DNA of 64,000 nt, from NCBI RefSeq assembly GCF_934630535.1, contig NZ_CAKTVU010000001.1, forward strand, positions 62,001-126,000, in the 5' to 3' direction. Below the pieces are notes generated by a model. It made no database searches. It was not told the DNA's origin and saw nothing but the letters and a program-made list of their open reading frames with translations. Source of the DNA: an uncultured Senegalimassilia sp. Lineage in GTDB: Bacteria > Actinomycetota > Coriobacteriia > Coriobacteriales > Eggerthellaceae. Shown in pieces: positions 36,258 to 43,840 of this stretch. A program made the translations under genes and the position numbers. Positions within the stretch are counted from its first letter, which is position 1. Each line of letters opens with the position of its first letter.

Positions 36258-37294
36258 AACGCCTGATCATCGTTGGTTCGCCTCGCGTCGAGGGGCGAAG
36301 CGGCGCGCTTGCGGACCTTCTGTTCGAAAGCTGCATCGAGGAATGCCCGGAAGACGAAGTGTACCTGGCGCCCGTGTCCACGCTCGACGTGGCCGGCTGC
36401 AACGCCTGCGATTTCTGCAAGCGCAAGGCGCAGGGCGCGATGACCGAGCAGGAGGCCGCCGAGGACGAGGCCTTCGAGGAGCAGCGCGCCGAGGACGAGG
36501 CGCCGCGCCGTTGCGCCATCCGCGACGACATGGACGACGTGTACCCGCTGCTCGAGGACGCCGACGAGCTGATCGTCGTGGCGCCGGTGTATTTCGCCGG
36601 GCCGTCTTCGCAGCTCAAGTGCATGCTCGATCGATTCCAGCCGTACTTCTGGACGCGTACCCGTGCGCGCAAGCGCCCGTGCACGCTGCATGTGGTGGGC
36701 GAGGGCGGCGACCCGCATGGCTTCGACCCGCTTGTGGGGTGCGTCCGCTCCGCCGCCGCGGTGGCGGGCTTCCGCTTGGAGCGCGTGCTGGATTGGGTCG
36801 GCAAGATCGACGAATCCGGCGAGATCGTGGATGAGGCCGACGAGTACCCCGTCGAGGGGCCCGTGGTGCGCGCCTTCGCCGGGGGCAAGATGGCGGACCA
36901 GTCGGCCGATGTGCAGGAGCTGCTGGCCGAGGATGAGCCGGTGGAGCAGTTTGACGAGCCCGAGGCGTTCGCCGAGGACGATTTCGCCGCTCAACTGGCA
37001 TCCCAGGCGCAGCGCCGCCAGAACCGCGCGCGCCTGAACCTGGGCGAGAACGGCGCCGAGCGCCAGGTCATCCAGCTTGACGAGGACGGCCGCCGCATCG
37101 ATGCGGCGCAGCACGGCCGTAAGCGTTCGGCTCAGAAGAAACACGCCAACGCCAAGCGCGGCACGAACGGCACGGTGCAGGCCAAGCACGAGAACCCGCA
37201 CGCCCCCAAGGGCAAAGGCGGGCAGGGCAAGTCCGGCAAGGGCGGCTCGAAGCAAGGCGGCGGCCGCGGCAAGCAGGGGAAGCGCCGTGGGTAG
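36254..37294 (+). CDS. Flavodoxin/NADPH-dependent FMN reductase-like protein with a basic tail
   Basis: 346 residues. N-terminal flavodoxin-like fold of the iron-sulfur flavoprotein group: RLIIVGSPRVEGRSGALADLL (FMN phosphate loop), CNACDFC near residue 48, and VVAPVYFAGPSSQLKCMLDR. After residue about 200 it continues with an acidic stretch and then a lysine/glycine-rich tail (KGKGGQGKSGKGGSKQGGG). Such tails often bind RNA or ribosomes and are not usual for this family. It sits where many Gram-positive genomes have rnmV, between tatD and rsmA. It overlaps both neighbours by 4-8 bases. Confidence 0.82.
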   Translation: MKRLIIVGSPRVEGRSGALADLLFESCIEECPEDEVYLAPVSTLDVAGCNACDFCKRKAQGAMTEQEAAEDEAFEEQRAEDEAPRRCAIRDDMDDVYPLLEDADELIVVAPVYFAGPSSQLKCMLDRFQPYFWTRTRARKRPCTLHVVGEGGDPHGFDPLVGCVRSAAAVAGFRLERVLDWVGKIDESGEIVDEADEYPVEGPVVRAFAGGKMADQSADVQELLAEDEPVEQFDEPEAFAEDDFAAQLASQAQRRQNRARLNLGENGAERQVIQLDEDGRRIDAAQHGRKRSAQKKHANAKRGTNGTVQAKHENPHAPKGKGGQGKSGKGGSKQGGGRGKQGKRRG

Positions 37295-38192
37295 CGTATC
37301 GTCTTTGGCCAACCTGTCGGTCACCCGGCAGGTGCTGGTGGACCACGGGCTTTCGGCTAAGTACTCGCTCGGGCAGAACTTCCTGGTCAACGAGGCCATC
37401 GTGGCGAAGATCGTGGCGCTTGCGGAGCTCGAGGGCGCGGACAACGTGCTCGAGATCGGCCCCGGCATCGGCACGCTCACCATGGCCTTGCTGCAGAATG
37501 CGAAGCACGTCACGTCCATCGAGCGCGACACCGACTTGCCCGCCGTGCTGGCCGAAACGCTGGAGCCGTGGTGGGATTCGTTCACGCTTATCCAGAAGGA
37601 TGCGCTTGACCTGCAGCTTTCCGACTTGGATGGGCAAGAGGCCCCCAACAAGCTGGTGGCGAACCTGCCGTATGCCGTTGCCGCAACGGTGGTGCTCGAC
37701 TATTTTCAGCGTATCGAGTCGCTTGAGTCGGCAACGGTGATGGTGCAGAAGGAGGTGGCCGACCGCATGGCCGCCGAGCCGGGCACGAAGAACTACGGCG
37801 CCTACACGGTGAAGCTGCGGCTGTACGCGCAGCCGGCTGGGCGTTTCCCGGTCAGCCCGAACAACTTCTTCCCGCCGCCGCGCGTGGACAGCGCGGTCAT
37901 CCGCCTGAACCGCACGCCCGTGCTTGATGAGCAGGGGAAACCGCTCGACGGGGAAGTGGTGCGCGCCGCTTGCGCCATGGCCGATGCTGCGTTCGCCAGC
38001 CGTCGCAAGACGCTGTCGAACTCGTGCAAAACCTACTTCGCTGGCCGTGGAGCCAATGGCGCTGCGGTGGCGCCGCATCTGCCCGAGTTGTTCGAGCAAG
38101 CGGGCGTCGATCCCAAGCGCCGCGGTGAGACGCTCTCGCTGGCGGAGTTCGTGAACATGGGCAAGGCGCTGCTGGCGCTGCAGCAGGGTTAG
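37287..38192 (+). CDS. rsmA: 16S rRNA dimethyladenosine transferase RsmA (KsgA)
   Basis: 301 residues from GTG 37287, overlapping the flavodoxin stop by 8 bases with GGGGAAG upstream. SAM-binding motif VLEIGPGIGTLTMALL near residue 55 and the target-adenine motif NLPYAVA near residue 127 are typical. Methylates A1518 and A1519 of 16S rRNA. Long antisense frames in this region are not real genes. Confidence 0.94.
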   Translation: MGSVSSLANLSVTRQVLVDHGLSAKYSLGQNFLVNEAIVAKIVALAELEGADNVLEIGPGIGTLTMALLQNAKHVTSIERDTDLPAVLAETLEPWWDSFTLIQKDALDLQLSDLDGQEAPNKLVANLPYAVAATVVLDYFQRIESLESATVMVQKEVADRMAAEPGTKNYGAYTVKLRLYAQPAGRFPVSPNNFFPPPRVDSAVIRLNRTPVLDEQGKPLDGEVVRAACAMADAAFASRRKTLSNSCKTYFAGRGANGAAVAPHLPELFEQAGVDPKRRGETLSLAEFVNMGKALLALQQG

Positions 38193-38215
38193 CGATGGAA
38201 GCCGATATGCTATTT

Positions 38216-38241
38216 GGGCCGCGTGCGTCGCGGCCCTTTTT
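38216..38241 (+). terminator. Intrinsic terminator after rsmA
   Basis: Perfect arms GGGCCGCG and CGCGGCCC with a 5-base loop followed by TTTTT, ending the metG operon. Confidence 0.9.
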
Positions 38242-38517
38242 GCGTGATGCGGGGTTAGGAATGCGAGTCTGCAGCAGTCTGGCAGGTGTGGGTTCGTTTG
38301 CCCGCAGCGTTTCCCGGTAGCAAAGCCGGCAACAGGGAAGCCTGCATTGCTGCGCGCCCCATCAAACGCTGCCTGCAAGATAAAACGTGCCTGGAATATG
38401 GCTATTGTGTGGGAAATGCTATGGAATTAGGTGCAAAACATGGAGAAGTAAGCGTGCATTGACCTGCATGATACAATTTTGAGCTGTTATCTGTGTGTTA
38501 TGTAGGAAAGAGCAACT

Positions 38518-38850
38518 ATGGACTTAGCGAAACAAGCGCAAATCGTCGACTCCATTCATGATACGTTACACGATTTCGTCGGTCAACGCCTGAAGGTGCG
38601 CGCCAACATGGGCCGCTCTAAGATCGTCGAGAGCGAGGGCACGCTCATGCAGGTGCACCCGCAGCTGTTCATCATGGAAGTCGATCGCAAGCGCGGCCGC
38701 ACCGCCCGCCAGTCGTATCAGTACGTCGACGTGCTCACTGGCATGGTCGAGCTGTCGCAGAACGGCGAGCCGCTGTTCGAGCCTTTCGTTCCCGAGGGCG
38801 ACGAGCCGGGTATGGAATCTCCCCTCATGGAGGAGCGCGTTCTGTCGTAA
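38518..38850 (+). CDS. veg: Veg family protein
   Basis: 110 residues, matching Veg-family proteins: VDSIHDTLHDFVGQRLKVRANMGRSKIVESEGTLMQVHPQLFIMEVD...SYQYVDVLTGMVEL. In Bacillus, Veg stimulates biofilm gene expression. In many genomes veg follows the rsmA region and precedes ispE; here the tRNA and prophage interrupt after it. ATG at 38518 follows GGAAAGAG. Confidence 0.92.
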   Translation: MDLAKQAQIVDSIHDTLHDFVGQRLKVRANMGRSKIVESEGTLMQVHPQLFIMEVDRKRGRTARQSYQYVDVLTGMVELSQNGEPLFEPFVPEGDEPGMESPLMEERVLS

Positions 38851-38952
38851 GCGGCTTCAACCGTGAACTTTTTGCGGATGCCCGCGAAGAAGTGTTTGAC
38901 AAACAGCGTTTGAACGAGGAAAATACTTTCTCGCGCAAAGCGCAATACCCAT

Positions 38953-39028
38953 GGGGATGTAGCTCAGCTGGGAGAGCATTACGTTCGCAACGTAGGGGTC
39001 GTGGGTTCGAATCCCATCATCTCCACCA
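38953..39028 (+). tRNA. tRNA-Ala (anticodon CGC)
   Basis: Acceptor GGGGATG ... CATCTCC, D-arm GCTC-AGCTGGGA-GAGC, anticodon arm with loop TTCGCAA (anticodon CGC), T-arm GTGGG-TTCGAAT-CCCAT, discriminator A (39025) and encoded CCA. Its 3' half doubles as the end of the leftward serine-integrase frame, so this is the prophage attachment site. Confidence 0.93.
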
Positions 39029-40475
39029 CATGGTAATTAGACGAACCCTTGTTTATCAGGGGTTCGTCTTTTTTTGTCGGCATAAAGTCATCATCCCAAT
39101 TGTCGAAGCTAAAGAACAGCTGCACTTCATCGCCGTCGATTTGTATGAATCGTATGAACGTGTCGATGATTTCGAACGGGTCAGATTCCGCGCCTAGCGT
39201 GTCGAGCCATGCAAGATAGTCATCAAGGCTCAAGTCTTCGGCGCTTTCCGCTTCAAGCGCCTTCTCCAATTCCTCTTTCAGAGCCGCTTGACGGGCTTTC
39301 AATTCCTCAACCCTATCCTTGCCGCCTGGGGGCGCTATCCCGTCCTCTATGGCGTGCCATATGCGCTCAAACGCCGCGTCTATGCGCTTAATCTCTGCCG
39401 TGATGCGCTCGCTTTCCTTTGGCGCATCATCCTCGGCAGTTTCAGCGATCATCATTTCGAGAGTTGCGATGATGCGCTCGCGCACCTTTGGGTCATGTAT
39501 TGATTCGAGTATGGTGTCGGCAACTGCATCCTCTATGAGGTCGCGGCGGAACGTTCGGCGGCATTTTGGGCAGCGGTAGTAGTAATACGTCTTGCCGCTC
39601 TTTCCAGTTCCAGAGGTTCCGACGAACCACCTGCCACACTCGTGGCAATACATCTTGCCACTGAGCGCATAGGGCTGCTCTCCGTCAACGACGCGGTGCT
39701 TATGCCCGCGCCCGCTGAGGATGCTCGCTATTTCATCCTGTTCCTGGTGCGACCACAGCGCAGGCATGCCGTTCGGCATGCGCACGCCCGCGTATTTATA
39801 CACGCCGCAATTCTGCTCGCGTGTAAGCAGCCTTTTAATCGTGCTTTGCGAGAACGGTTTTCCGCGCCTGGTTCGCTCGGTTCTTATGGCCCTCTGGATG
39901 TCGGCAATGGTCGAGCCTGAGAACAGCATGTTTTTCATCTTGTGCATCACGGCGGCTTCGCGCTCGTTTACAACGAAACGATCATCTATCACATCCCAAC
40001 CGTACAGGCGCTGACCGCTTGCCATGCCGCGTTGCGCGTTCTTCTGGATGCCGTCGCGGATGCGCTCGCTATCGACGGCGCTCTCATACTCGGCAAGCAC
40101 TTCGAGCATGCCGAGATGCAGAACCTTCGTCGAGCCCTCGCCGAGCGTTTCACCGGCATAGAGGATTTCAACGCCTGCCTTGCGAAGCATGATGCGCGCT
40201 AAGGCCATTTCGTCGCGGTTGCGCATGATGCGCGTGACCTTGTATATCACGACGTAATCGAAGAGTCCCTTTTGGGCATCCTTCAACATTGCCTGAAATT
40301 CGGCGCGGTTCGTGTTTTTACCCGTTTTAGCGTAATCGCTATATATGCGAACGACGGTAAGGCCGCTTTCGTCGCAGAACTCGCGCGACTTATCGACTTG
40401 AATCTCGATGCTCTCGTCTCGCTGGTTGTGCGAGCTGAAACGTGCATATATGGCCGCACGGTTACCCTTTGCCAT
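38979..40475 (-). CDS. Large serine recombinase (prophage integrase)
   Basis: 498 residues from ATG 40475, with AAGGTG 8 bases upstream. Catalytic N-terminal domain (IYARFSSHNQRDESIEIQ; Ser14 the expected nucleophile), a recombinase domain (about 155-260), a zinc ribbon (CHECGRWF...CPKC near 290-330) and a charged coiled coil (about 350-440). The stop lies in the tRNA-Ala anticodon stem, so the last about 16 residues (GFEPTTPTLRT) are the tRNA read backwards. Thus the frame after the phage body is donated by the host at integration; the pre-integration C-terminus must differ. The coiled coil fits the control of excision seen in this family. Confidence 0.9.
   Translation of the reverse strand: MAKGNRAAIYARFSSHNQRDESIEIQVDKSREFCDESGLTVVRIYSDYAKTGKNTNRAEFQAMLKDAQKGLFDYVVIYKVTRIMRNRDEMALARIMLRKAGVEILYAGETLGEGSTKVLHLGMLEVLAEYESAVDSERIRDGIQKNAQRGMASGQRLYGWDVIDDRFVVNEREAAVMHKMKNMLFSGSTIADIQRAIRTERTRRGKPFSQSTIKRLLTREQNCGVYKYAGVRMPNGMPALWSHQEQDEIASILSGRGHKHRVVDGEQPYALSGKMYCHECGRWFVGTSGTGKSGKTYYYYRCPKCRRTFRRDLIEDAVADTILESIHDPKVRERIIATLEMMIAETAEDDAPKESERITAEIKRIDAAFERIWHAIEDGIAPPGGKDRVEELKARQAALKEELEKALEAESAEDLSLDDYLAWLDTLGAESDPFEIIDTFIRFIQIDGDEVQLFFSFDNWDDDFMPTKKDEPLINKGSSNYHVVEMMGFEPTTPTLRT
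39039..39075 (+). terminator. Phage-borne terminator downstream of tRNA-Ala
   Basis: Arms AGACGAACCC (39039-39048) and GGGTTCGTCT (39060-39069) with seven T following. It lies inside the integrase coding sequence on the opposite strand and would terminate the host tRNA transcript. Confidence 0.85.
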
Positions 40476-40517
40476 GGTATTATCACCTTGCCTTTTCAGT
40501 TGTCTGTGGAATGGCGC

Positions 40518-40552
40518 GCCCTGCATCCGGTCTTGGCGGATGGATGCAGGGC
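40518..40552 (-). other. Hairpin between the repressor operon and the integrase gene
   Basis: Perfect 11-base arms GCCCTGCATCC (40518-40528) and GGATGCAGGGC (40542-40552). Leftward there is no T-run, so it may only attenuate transcription from the repressor operon into the integrase. Confidence 0.6.
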
Positions 40553-40558
40553 ATTTTG

Positions 40559-40852
40559 CTATCTGTAGGTAATCAGCGTGTCATAACGGTCTGCGCCACT
40601 GATGCCCTGATCGGGTACTGAGTTGGTATCGACACGTATTATCTCAAGACCTTTCTCTTGCAATGCATTAAGAACCTCATTTATCTGCTCGTTGTATTTC
40701 TGGTCAGCTCCAAAAACCTGACCGCTGAACGTTTGCCCAAACGAGCGAATCAGCATTACGTGTACGCGACCATCTGGATTTGGAACAGATTCAATCGCCT
40801 TCTCAATTTCTTGCCGTGCAAGTTCTTCGCGCTGGTTCTTAAAAATCCCCAT
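40559..40852 (-). CDS. Hypothetical protein co-transcribed with the repressor
   Basis: 97 residues from ATG 40852, which starts 2 bases after the repressor stop; AAGGATTAAGG precedes it. Predicted alpha/beta with a positive N-terminus (MGIFKNQREELARQEIEKAI) and a C-terminal segment VHVMLIRSFGQTFSGQVFGADQKYNEQINEVLNALQEKGLEIIRVDT. No family recognised. Its place in the immunity operon suggests a role in lysogeny or superinfection exclusion; unproven. Confidence 0.65.
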   Translation of the reverse strand: MGIFKNQREELARQEIEKAIESVPNPDGRVHVMLIRSFGQTFSGQVFGADQKYNEQINEVLNALQEKGLEIIRVDTNSVPDQGISGADRYDTLITYR

Positions 40853-40854
40853 CC

Positions 40855-41190
40855 TTAATCCTTCCTCGATTCGCTTGCCGCAGCCTTTGCGGTCATCGCT
40901 ATGTTCTGCTGCCACTGCGGCGAGCTTTCGCGGTAGTTGTCTACAATCTCGCGCTCGTCGCTGGTCAAGTCATCTTCGCTTGTCCCCGTGCTTGGAAAGC
41001 CGCATAAATCATTCGGCGTACATTTCAATGCTGCGCATAGCATGAAAGCGTCTTCGAGCGGAATACCAACCTCGCCACGTTCCCATGACGCATATTTGCG
41101 TTCTTTTATACCGAGGAAATCGGCAAACGCCTTTTGTGTCGCAAAGCCAGCGGCCTTGCGAAGCTCTTTCAATTTCAATTGATATTCCAT
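40855..41190 (-). CDS. Phage repressor, XRE-type helix-turn-helix
   Basis: 111 residues from ATG 41190 with AAAGGAGG upstream; the longer frame is unlikely. Helix-turn-helix LKELRKAAGFATQKAFADFLGIKERKYASWERGEVGIPLEDAFMLCAALKCTPNDL, then a short acidic C-terminus with no peptidase domain, so induction is not by RecA-driven self-cleavage of this protein. It faces the Cro-like gene across a series of operators (41223-41322). It likely keeps the prophage silent. Confidence 0.85.
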   Translation of the reverse strand: MEYQLKLKELRKAAGFATQKAFADFLGIKERKYASWERGEVGIPLEDAFMLCAALKCTPNDLCGFPSTGTSEDDLTSDEREIVDNYRESSPQWQQNIAMTAKAAASESRKD

Positions 41191-41222
41191 GTACCCTCCT
41201 TTCGTTGCTGCAACGCCGATTC

Positions 41223-41322
41223 TACGTGATTCACGTACGTTAATCAAGAAAATACGTAATTCATGCTTGCAAAGTACGTTAAACACGTTTATTGTCTGTA
41301 GCCGTCAACGTGATTCACGTTG
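41223..41322. promoter_or_regulatory. Prophage operators (ACGTGA-T-TCACGT family)
   Basis: Two perfect odd palindromes: TACGTGA-T-TCACGTA (41223-41237) and CAACGTGA-T-TCACGTTG (41306-41322), and two weaker copies between them (about 41253-41266 and 41275-41288). They fill the gap between the leftward repressor and rightward Cro-like gene, as lambdoid operators do. Confidence 0.85.
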
Positions 41323-41330
41323 ATTTTGAT

Positions 41331-41385
41331 TCTTTTACTACACGTAAAAGAATACGGTTTGTATTGACTAAAGCCAATACAAACC
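41331..41385. repeat. Two tandem hairpins upstream of the Cro-like gene
   Basis: TCTTTTAC-TACAC-GTAAAAGA (41331-41351) and a perfect 11-base pair GGTTTGTATTG/CAATACAAACC (41356-41366, 41375-41385). They lie between the last operator and the Cro-like gene, in the early-message leader. They may be further operators or an RNA control element. Confidence 0.6.
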
Positions 41386-41416
41386 TAATGAACACTCATT
41401 GAAAGGAGGTGAACAT

Positions 41417-41638
41417 ATGCCCGAGTTGAAACATGCGTTTGCGGACAATCTGAGAGTTCGTCGCGTCAAGAAGCATTGGTCGCAACAGCAGCTTGCGGAA
41501 GCGTCCGGTGTCGGCGTTGATGCAATCGGCAAGTACGAGCGTTGCGATTGCTCGCCGACGCTGGAAAGCATCGTAAAGCTTTCAACCGCTTTGGACTGCA
41601 CGCCAAACGATCTGTGCACTTTCCCCGAATTCAAGTAA
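41417..41638 (+). CDS. Cro-like XRE-type helix-turn-helix regulator
   Basis: 73 residues from ATG 41417 with AAAGGAGGTGAACAT upstream. Nearly all of it is a helix-turn-helix (ADNLRVRRVKKHWSQQQLAEASGVGVDAIGKYERCDCSPTLESIVKLSTALDCTPNDL). The end TALDCTPNDLC resembles the repressor's AALKCTPNDLC, so both probably share an ancestor and bind the same operators. First gene of the rightward early operon. Confidence 0.85.
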   Translation: MPELKHAFADNLRVRRVKKHWSQQQLAEASGVGVDAIGKYERCDCSPTLESIVKLSTALDCTPNDLCTFPEFK

Positions 41639-41650
41639 GGAGGTCGCGTA

Positions 41651-41782
41651 ATGGAATGGGTTGACGAGCTGTTCCAGGTAGTCGGCCTGTGGGGCTTCTT
41701 CGCTTCGGCTGTTGCCGTCGGCGTTGGGCTCGGCATGGAATACGCGCTCAAGCACACCACTTTCACCATTCGCAAGCATTAA
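41651..41782 (+). CDS. Small membrane peptide
   Basis: 43 residues from ATG 41651 with TAAGGAGG upstream. One hydrophobic helix (VVGLWGFFASAVAVGVGLGM) and a basic end (TIRKH). Too short for a firm family. In the early operon right after the Cro-like gene. Confidence 0.6.
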   Translation: MEWVDELFQVVGLWGFFASAVAVGVGLGMEYALKHTTFTIRKH

Positions 41783-41799
41783 GAAAGGAGGGGTTTCCA

Positions 41800-42201
41800 A
41801 TGTATGAAACCAAGCAAGAAACCACTGGTTTGCGTGGTGGTTTTGGACACTCGAAACCGCCGCAACGCATCGAGTGCGTATCAGCGTCGGTTCTTTACGA
41901 CGGTCAGAGAGGCCGCGCAAGTCTGCAAAGAGAAGGTGCCCGCGCACGTCGGCAAACGCGCACGGGCTATCGTCAAAACCTCCACAGCAATGACGATGAG
42001 ATTCTAGCAGGAAAACCGAAGGTTATCCGTTGGTTTGTCTACATTTTCGCGGCGTTGTGCTTGTGCGGCATCGTCCCTATGGCGGCGGCGGAATGGCTTA
42101 TCTGGTTTTGCGATTCCTTTGGCTGCTGGTGGCTTCCGTTCATCCTGCTCGGCGGCGAGGTGTGGTTCATCCTGCATCTGATCGGACGTGATGCGCGATG
42201 A
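41800..42201 (+). CDS. Predicted two-helix membrane protein (start uncertain)
   Basis: 133 residues from ATG 41800 with AAAGGAGGGG 8 bases upstream. The C-terminal half has two clear membrane helices (VIRWFVYIFAALCLCGIVPMAA and LPFILLGGEVWFILHLI). The N-terminal half is arginine-rich and unconvincing as protein. A second ATG at 41804 opens another frame of 67 codons (see findings), so the gene may be shorter or the N-terminal sequence may be translated from the other frame. The stop overlaps the next start. Confidence 0.5.
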   Translation: MYETKQETTGLRGGFGHSKPPQRIECVSASVLYDGQRGRASLQREGARARRQTRTGYRQNLHSNDDEILAGKPKVIRWFVYIFAALCLCGIVPMAAAEWLIWFCDSFGCWWLPFILLGGEVWFILHLIGRDAR

Positions 42202-42593
42202 ACACCGACGATTTCACCCAGCCGCTCGAAAGCGTGATGCGGCAAGAGCGAATGGCGGTCTACCCGCTTCCGCTCAAGATTCAAGACCGCGCAGAGCTGT
42301 TCGCCAAATGGTGCGAGCTGAACCCCAAGACGCTTCGAAGCATCGAACTCACGGCCTTGGCTATCCATCAGCGCGGCATGCGCGTATCGACCAAGTACCT
42401 CATTGAGAAGCAGCGCTATGAGGGTTCGCATCAGATTACGGGCGTTCCGTTCATGGATGGAAACGGACAAGAACACGCCTATGCCATCAACAACACGGAT
42501 ACGCCGCTTCTGAGCCGTTGGCTTTTGGAACGGCATCCCGATTTGAACATCGAGACGCGCAAGTCCATCTACGACACGAAGAAAGAAGGCTGA
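42198..42593 (+). CDS. Hypothetical phage early protein
   Basis: 131 residues, ATGA overlap with the previous gene. Predicted mainly helical, with a WCELNPKTLRSIELTALAIHQRGMRVSTKYLIEKQRYE segment that could be a winged or helix-rich DNA-binding or adaptor fold; no motif I can name. Confidence 0.65.
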   Translation: MNTDDFTQPLESVMRQERMAVYPLPLKIQDRAELFAKWCELNPKTLRSIELTALAIHQRGMRVSTKYLIEKQRYEGSHQITGVPFMDGNGQEHAYAINNTDTPLLSRWLLERHPDLNIETRKSIYDTKKEG

Positions 42594-42594
42594 C

Positions 42595-42849
42595 ATGCTG
42601 CGCAAGAACATCGTCAAGCAGCTTCGCGAGGTTTCCGACGTCGCACACGGCATCGAGGAATGCCATATCGGCAACAGCGTCACCGGCGAGCGCATCGACT
42701 TCGACGCCGCTTTCGTGGGCGAAATCATCTGCTCCACGCTCGCATACGCTTCCGTTCTGGTCGATGGCCGCTTGAAGGCGGGAGACCCCGAAGACCATCT
42801 GATGGGAATCATCCGAACCGCGAGCCAGAAGTATGTCGAACAGTTGTGA
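42595..42849 (+). CDS. Hypothetical phage early protein
   Basis: 84 residues beginning 2 bases after the previous stop. Helical, acidic at the centre (EECHIGNSVTGERIDFDAAFVGEIICSTLAYASVLVDGRLKAGDPEDHLMGIIRTASQKYVEQL). It overlaps the next gene by 17 bases. Function unknown. Confidence 0.6.
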   Translation: MLRKNIVKQLREVSDVAHGIEECHIGNSVTGERIDFDAAFVGEIICSTLAYASVLVDGRLKAGDPEDHLMGIIRTASQKYVEQL

Positions 42850-43075
42850 CCAGCTGAGCTTGTTCGAAGAGCCGCCCATGCCTGAGCCGGGCGCGTGCGA
42901 GTACGAGAGCGGCTTTTTCAACGCCACTGGCAACAAGCCGAAAAGCAGGTGCATGTTTCGCGGCGTCTTGATCTGGACGAACTGCCGCGAGTGCGGTCAC
43001 TGCCTATGGGATGGTTGGCATCTTCACGGCGTGAGCAAGGGGCTTGTGATGGACGAAGGAGGTGAGGACGAATGA
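42833..43075 (+). CDS. Small cysteine-rich (zinc-ribbon-like) protein
   Basis: 80 residues; cysteines in CDQL...CEYE...CMFRGVLIWTNCRECGHCLW, with the CRECGHC core likely to bind zinc. Overlaps both neighbours. One of several putative zinc-binding proteins in this early operon. Confidence 0.6.
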   Translation: MSNSCDQLSLFEEPPMPEPGACEYESGFFNATGNKPKSRCMFRGVLIWTNCRECGHCLWDGWHLHGVSKGLVMDEGGEDE

Positions 43076-43515
43076 TGGTTGCCAAGGAGGTGCACGACAA
43101 GGCGCAAGAGCCGATGGCGTGGTTCCAGCACGACGCGAACGCGGCTCAAGACCAGAAGTGCCAAAGACTGCTGTTCCGCTACGGGAACGAAGGTTATGGG
43201 GCGTGGTGGCGGCTGTGCGAGATTCTGGCGAACACCACGACGCACTCTTTGCCCGTGGAGACGGACGAGGACTGGTTGATTCTCGCCGAGCAGATAGGCA
43301 TGCGCAAGGCTGGCGCTTTCGACGAGATTTCGAGCGTCGACGATTGCAAGGAGTTCATCGACTGCCTGCTTGAGGTCGGCTTGCTGACGCGAGACGGAAA
43401 AGGGCGCATCGAGAGCGGTCGAATGCAGAAAAACGCTCTGTATTTCGGTATGCAAAGGGCGAACGGAGCCAAAGGCGGGAGACCGCGCAAGAACAAGTCA
43501 GAGCCGATGAAATAG
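43072..43515 (+). CDS. DUF4373 / Lin1244-like replication-associated protein
   Basis: 147 residues. The N-terminal WFQHDANAAQDQKCQRLLFRYGNEGYGAWWRLCEILANTTTHSL pattern is that of Lin1244/Lin1753-type proteins found in phage replication modules. The basic C-terminus (GAKGGRPRKNKSEPMK) could bind DNA. It lies immediately before the putative replication origin, which fits an initiator or helicase-loader role. ATGA overlap with the preceding gene. Confidence 0.78.
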   Translation: MMVAKEVHDKAQEPMAWFQHDANAAQDQKCQRLLFRYGNEGYGAWWRLCEILANTTTHSLPVETDEDWLILAEQIGMRKAGAFDEISSVDDCKEFIDCLLEVGLLTRDGKGRIESGRMQKNALYFGMQRANGAKGGRPRKNKSEPMK

Positions 43516-43581
43516 CAGTTCAAAGGCGGTAAAGCGGATGTTCATGAAAGAAACCAGCGGTAAACCATCGGTTTGCGATTG

Positions 43582-43824
43582 GCTAAACCCTAACAATACA
43601 ATACATAACAATACAGGGCGGGTTTTGGGTTGGGTCACAACCCAACCCAAACCCAAAACCCGCAAACGTGCTTGTGGCGTTATGTAACAAGCAAGTCTCA
43701 CTTTCTTTGCTTCTTTCTTTGCGGACGTTCGTTTTCGCGCCGAATTTTCGAGTTTTCCAATCGCTCGAAACATAGTTTTCAACACGTTTTCCACCAGTTT
43801 TCAACAATCGAAGAGTTTTCAACA
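43582..43824. other. Putative prophage replication origin with AT-rich DNA and short repeats
   Basis: Between 43516 and 43840 there is no convincing gene. It holds AACAATACA direct repeats (43582-43606), a long inverted repeat GCGGGTTTTGGGT/ACCCAAAACCCGC (43618-43630 and 43651-43663), and four to five spaced copies of a GTTTTCAACA-like unit (43752, 43775, 43786, 43797, 43815). The unit is similar to DnaA boxes (TTTTCCACA-like). This is the usual build of an origin but only the repeats are observed. Confidence 0.5.
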
Positions 43825-43840
43825 AAGGACGGTGATGCGG

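Noticed and set aside
35759..37651. 630-codon leftward frame over tatD, flavodoxin and rsmA
   Set aside because: Spans three real genes with recognisable motifs; composition is that of an antisense shadow.
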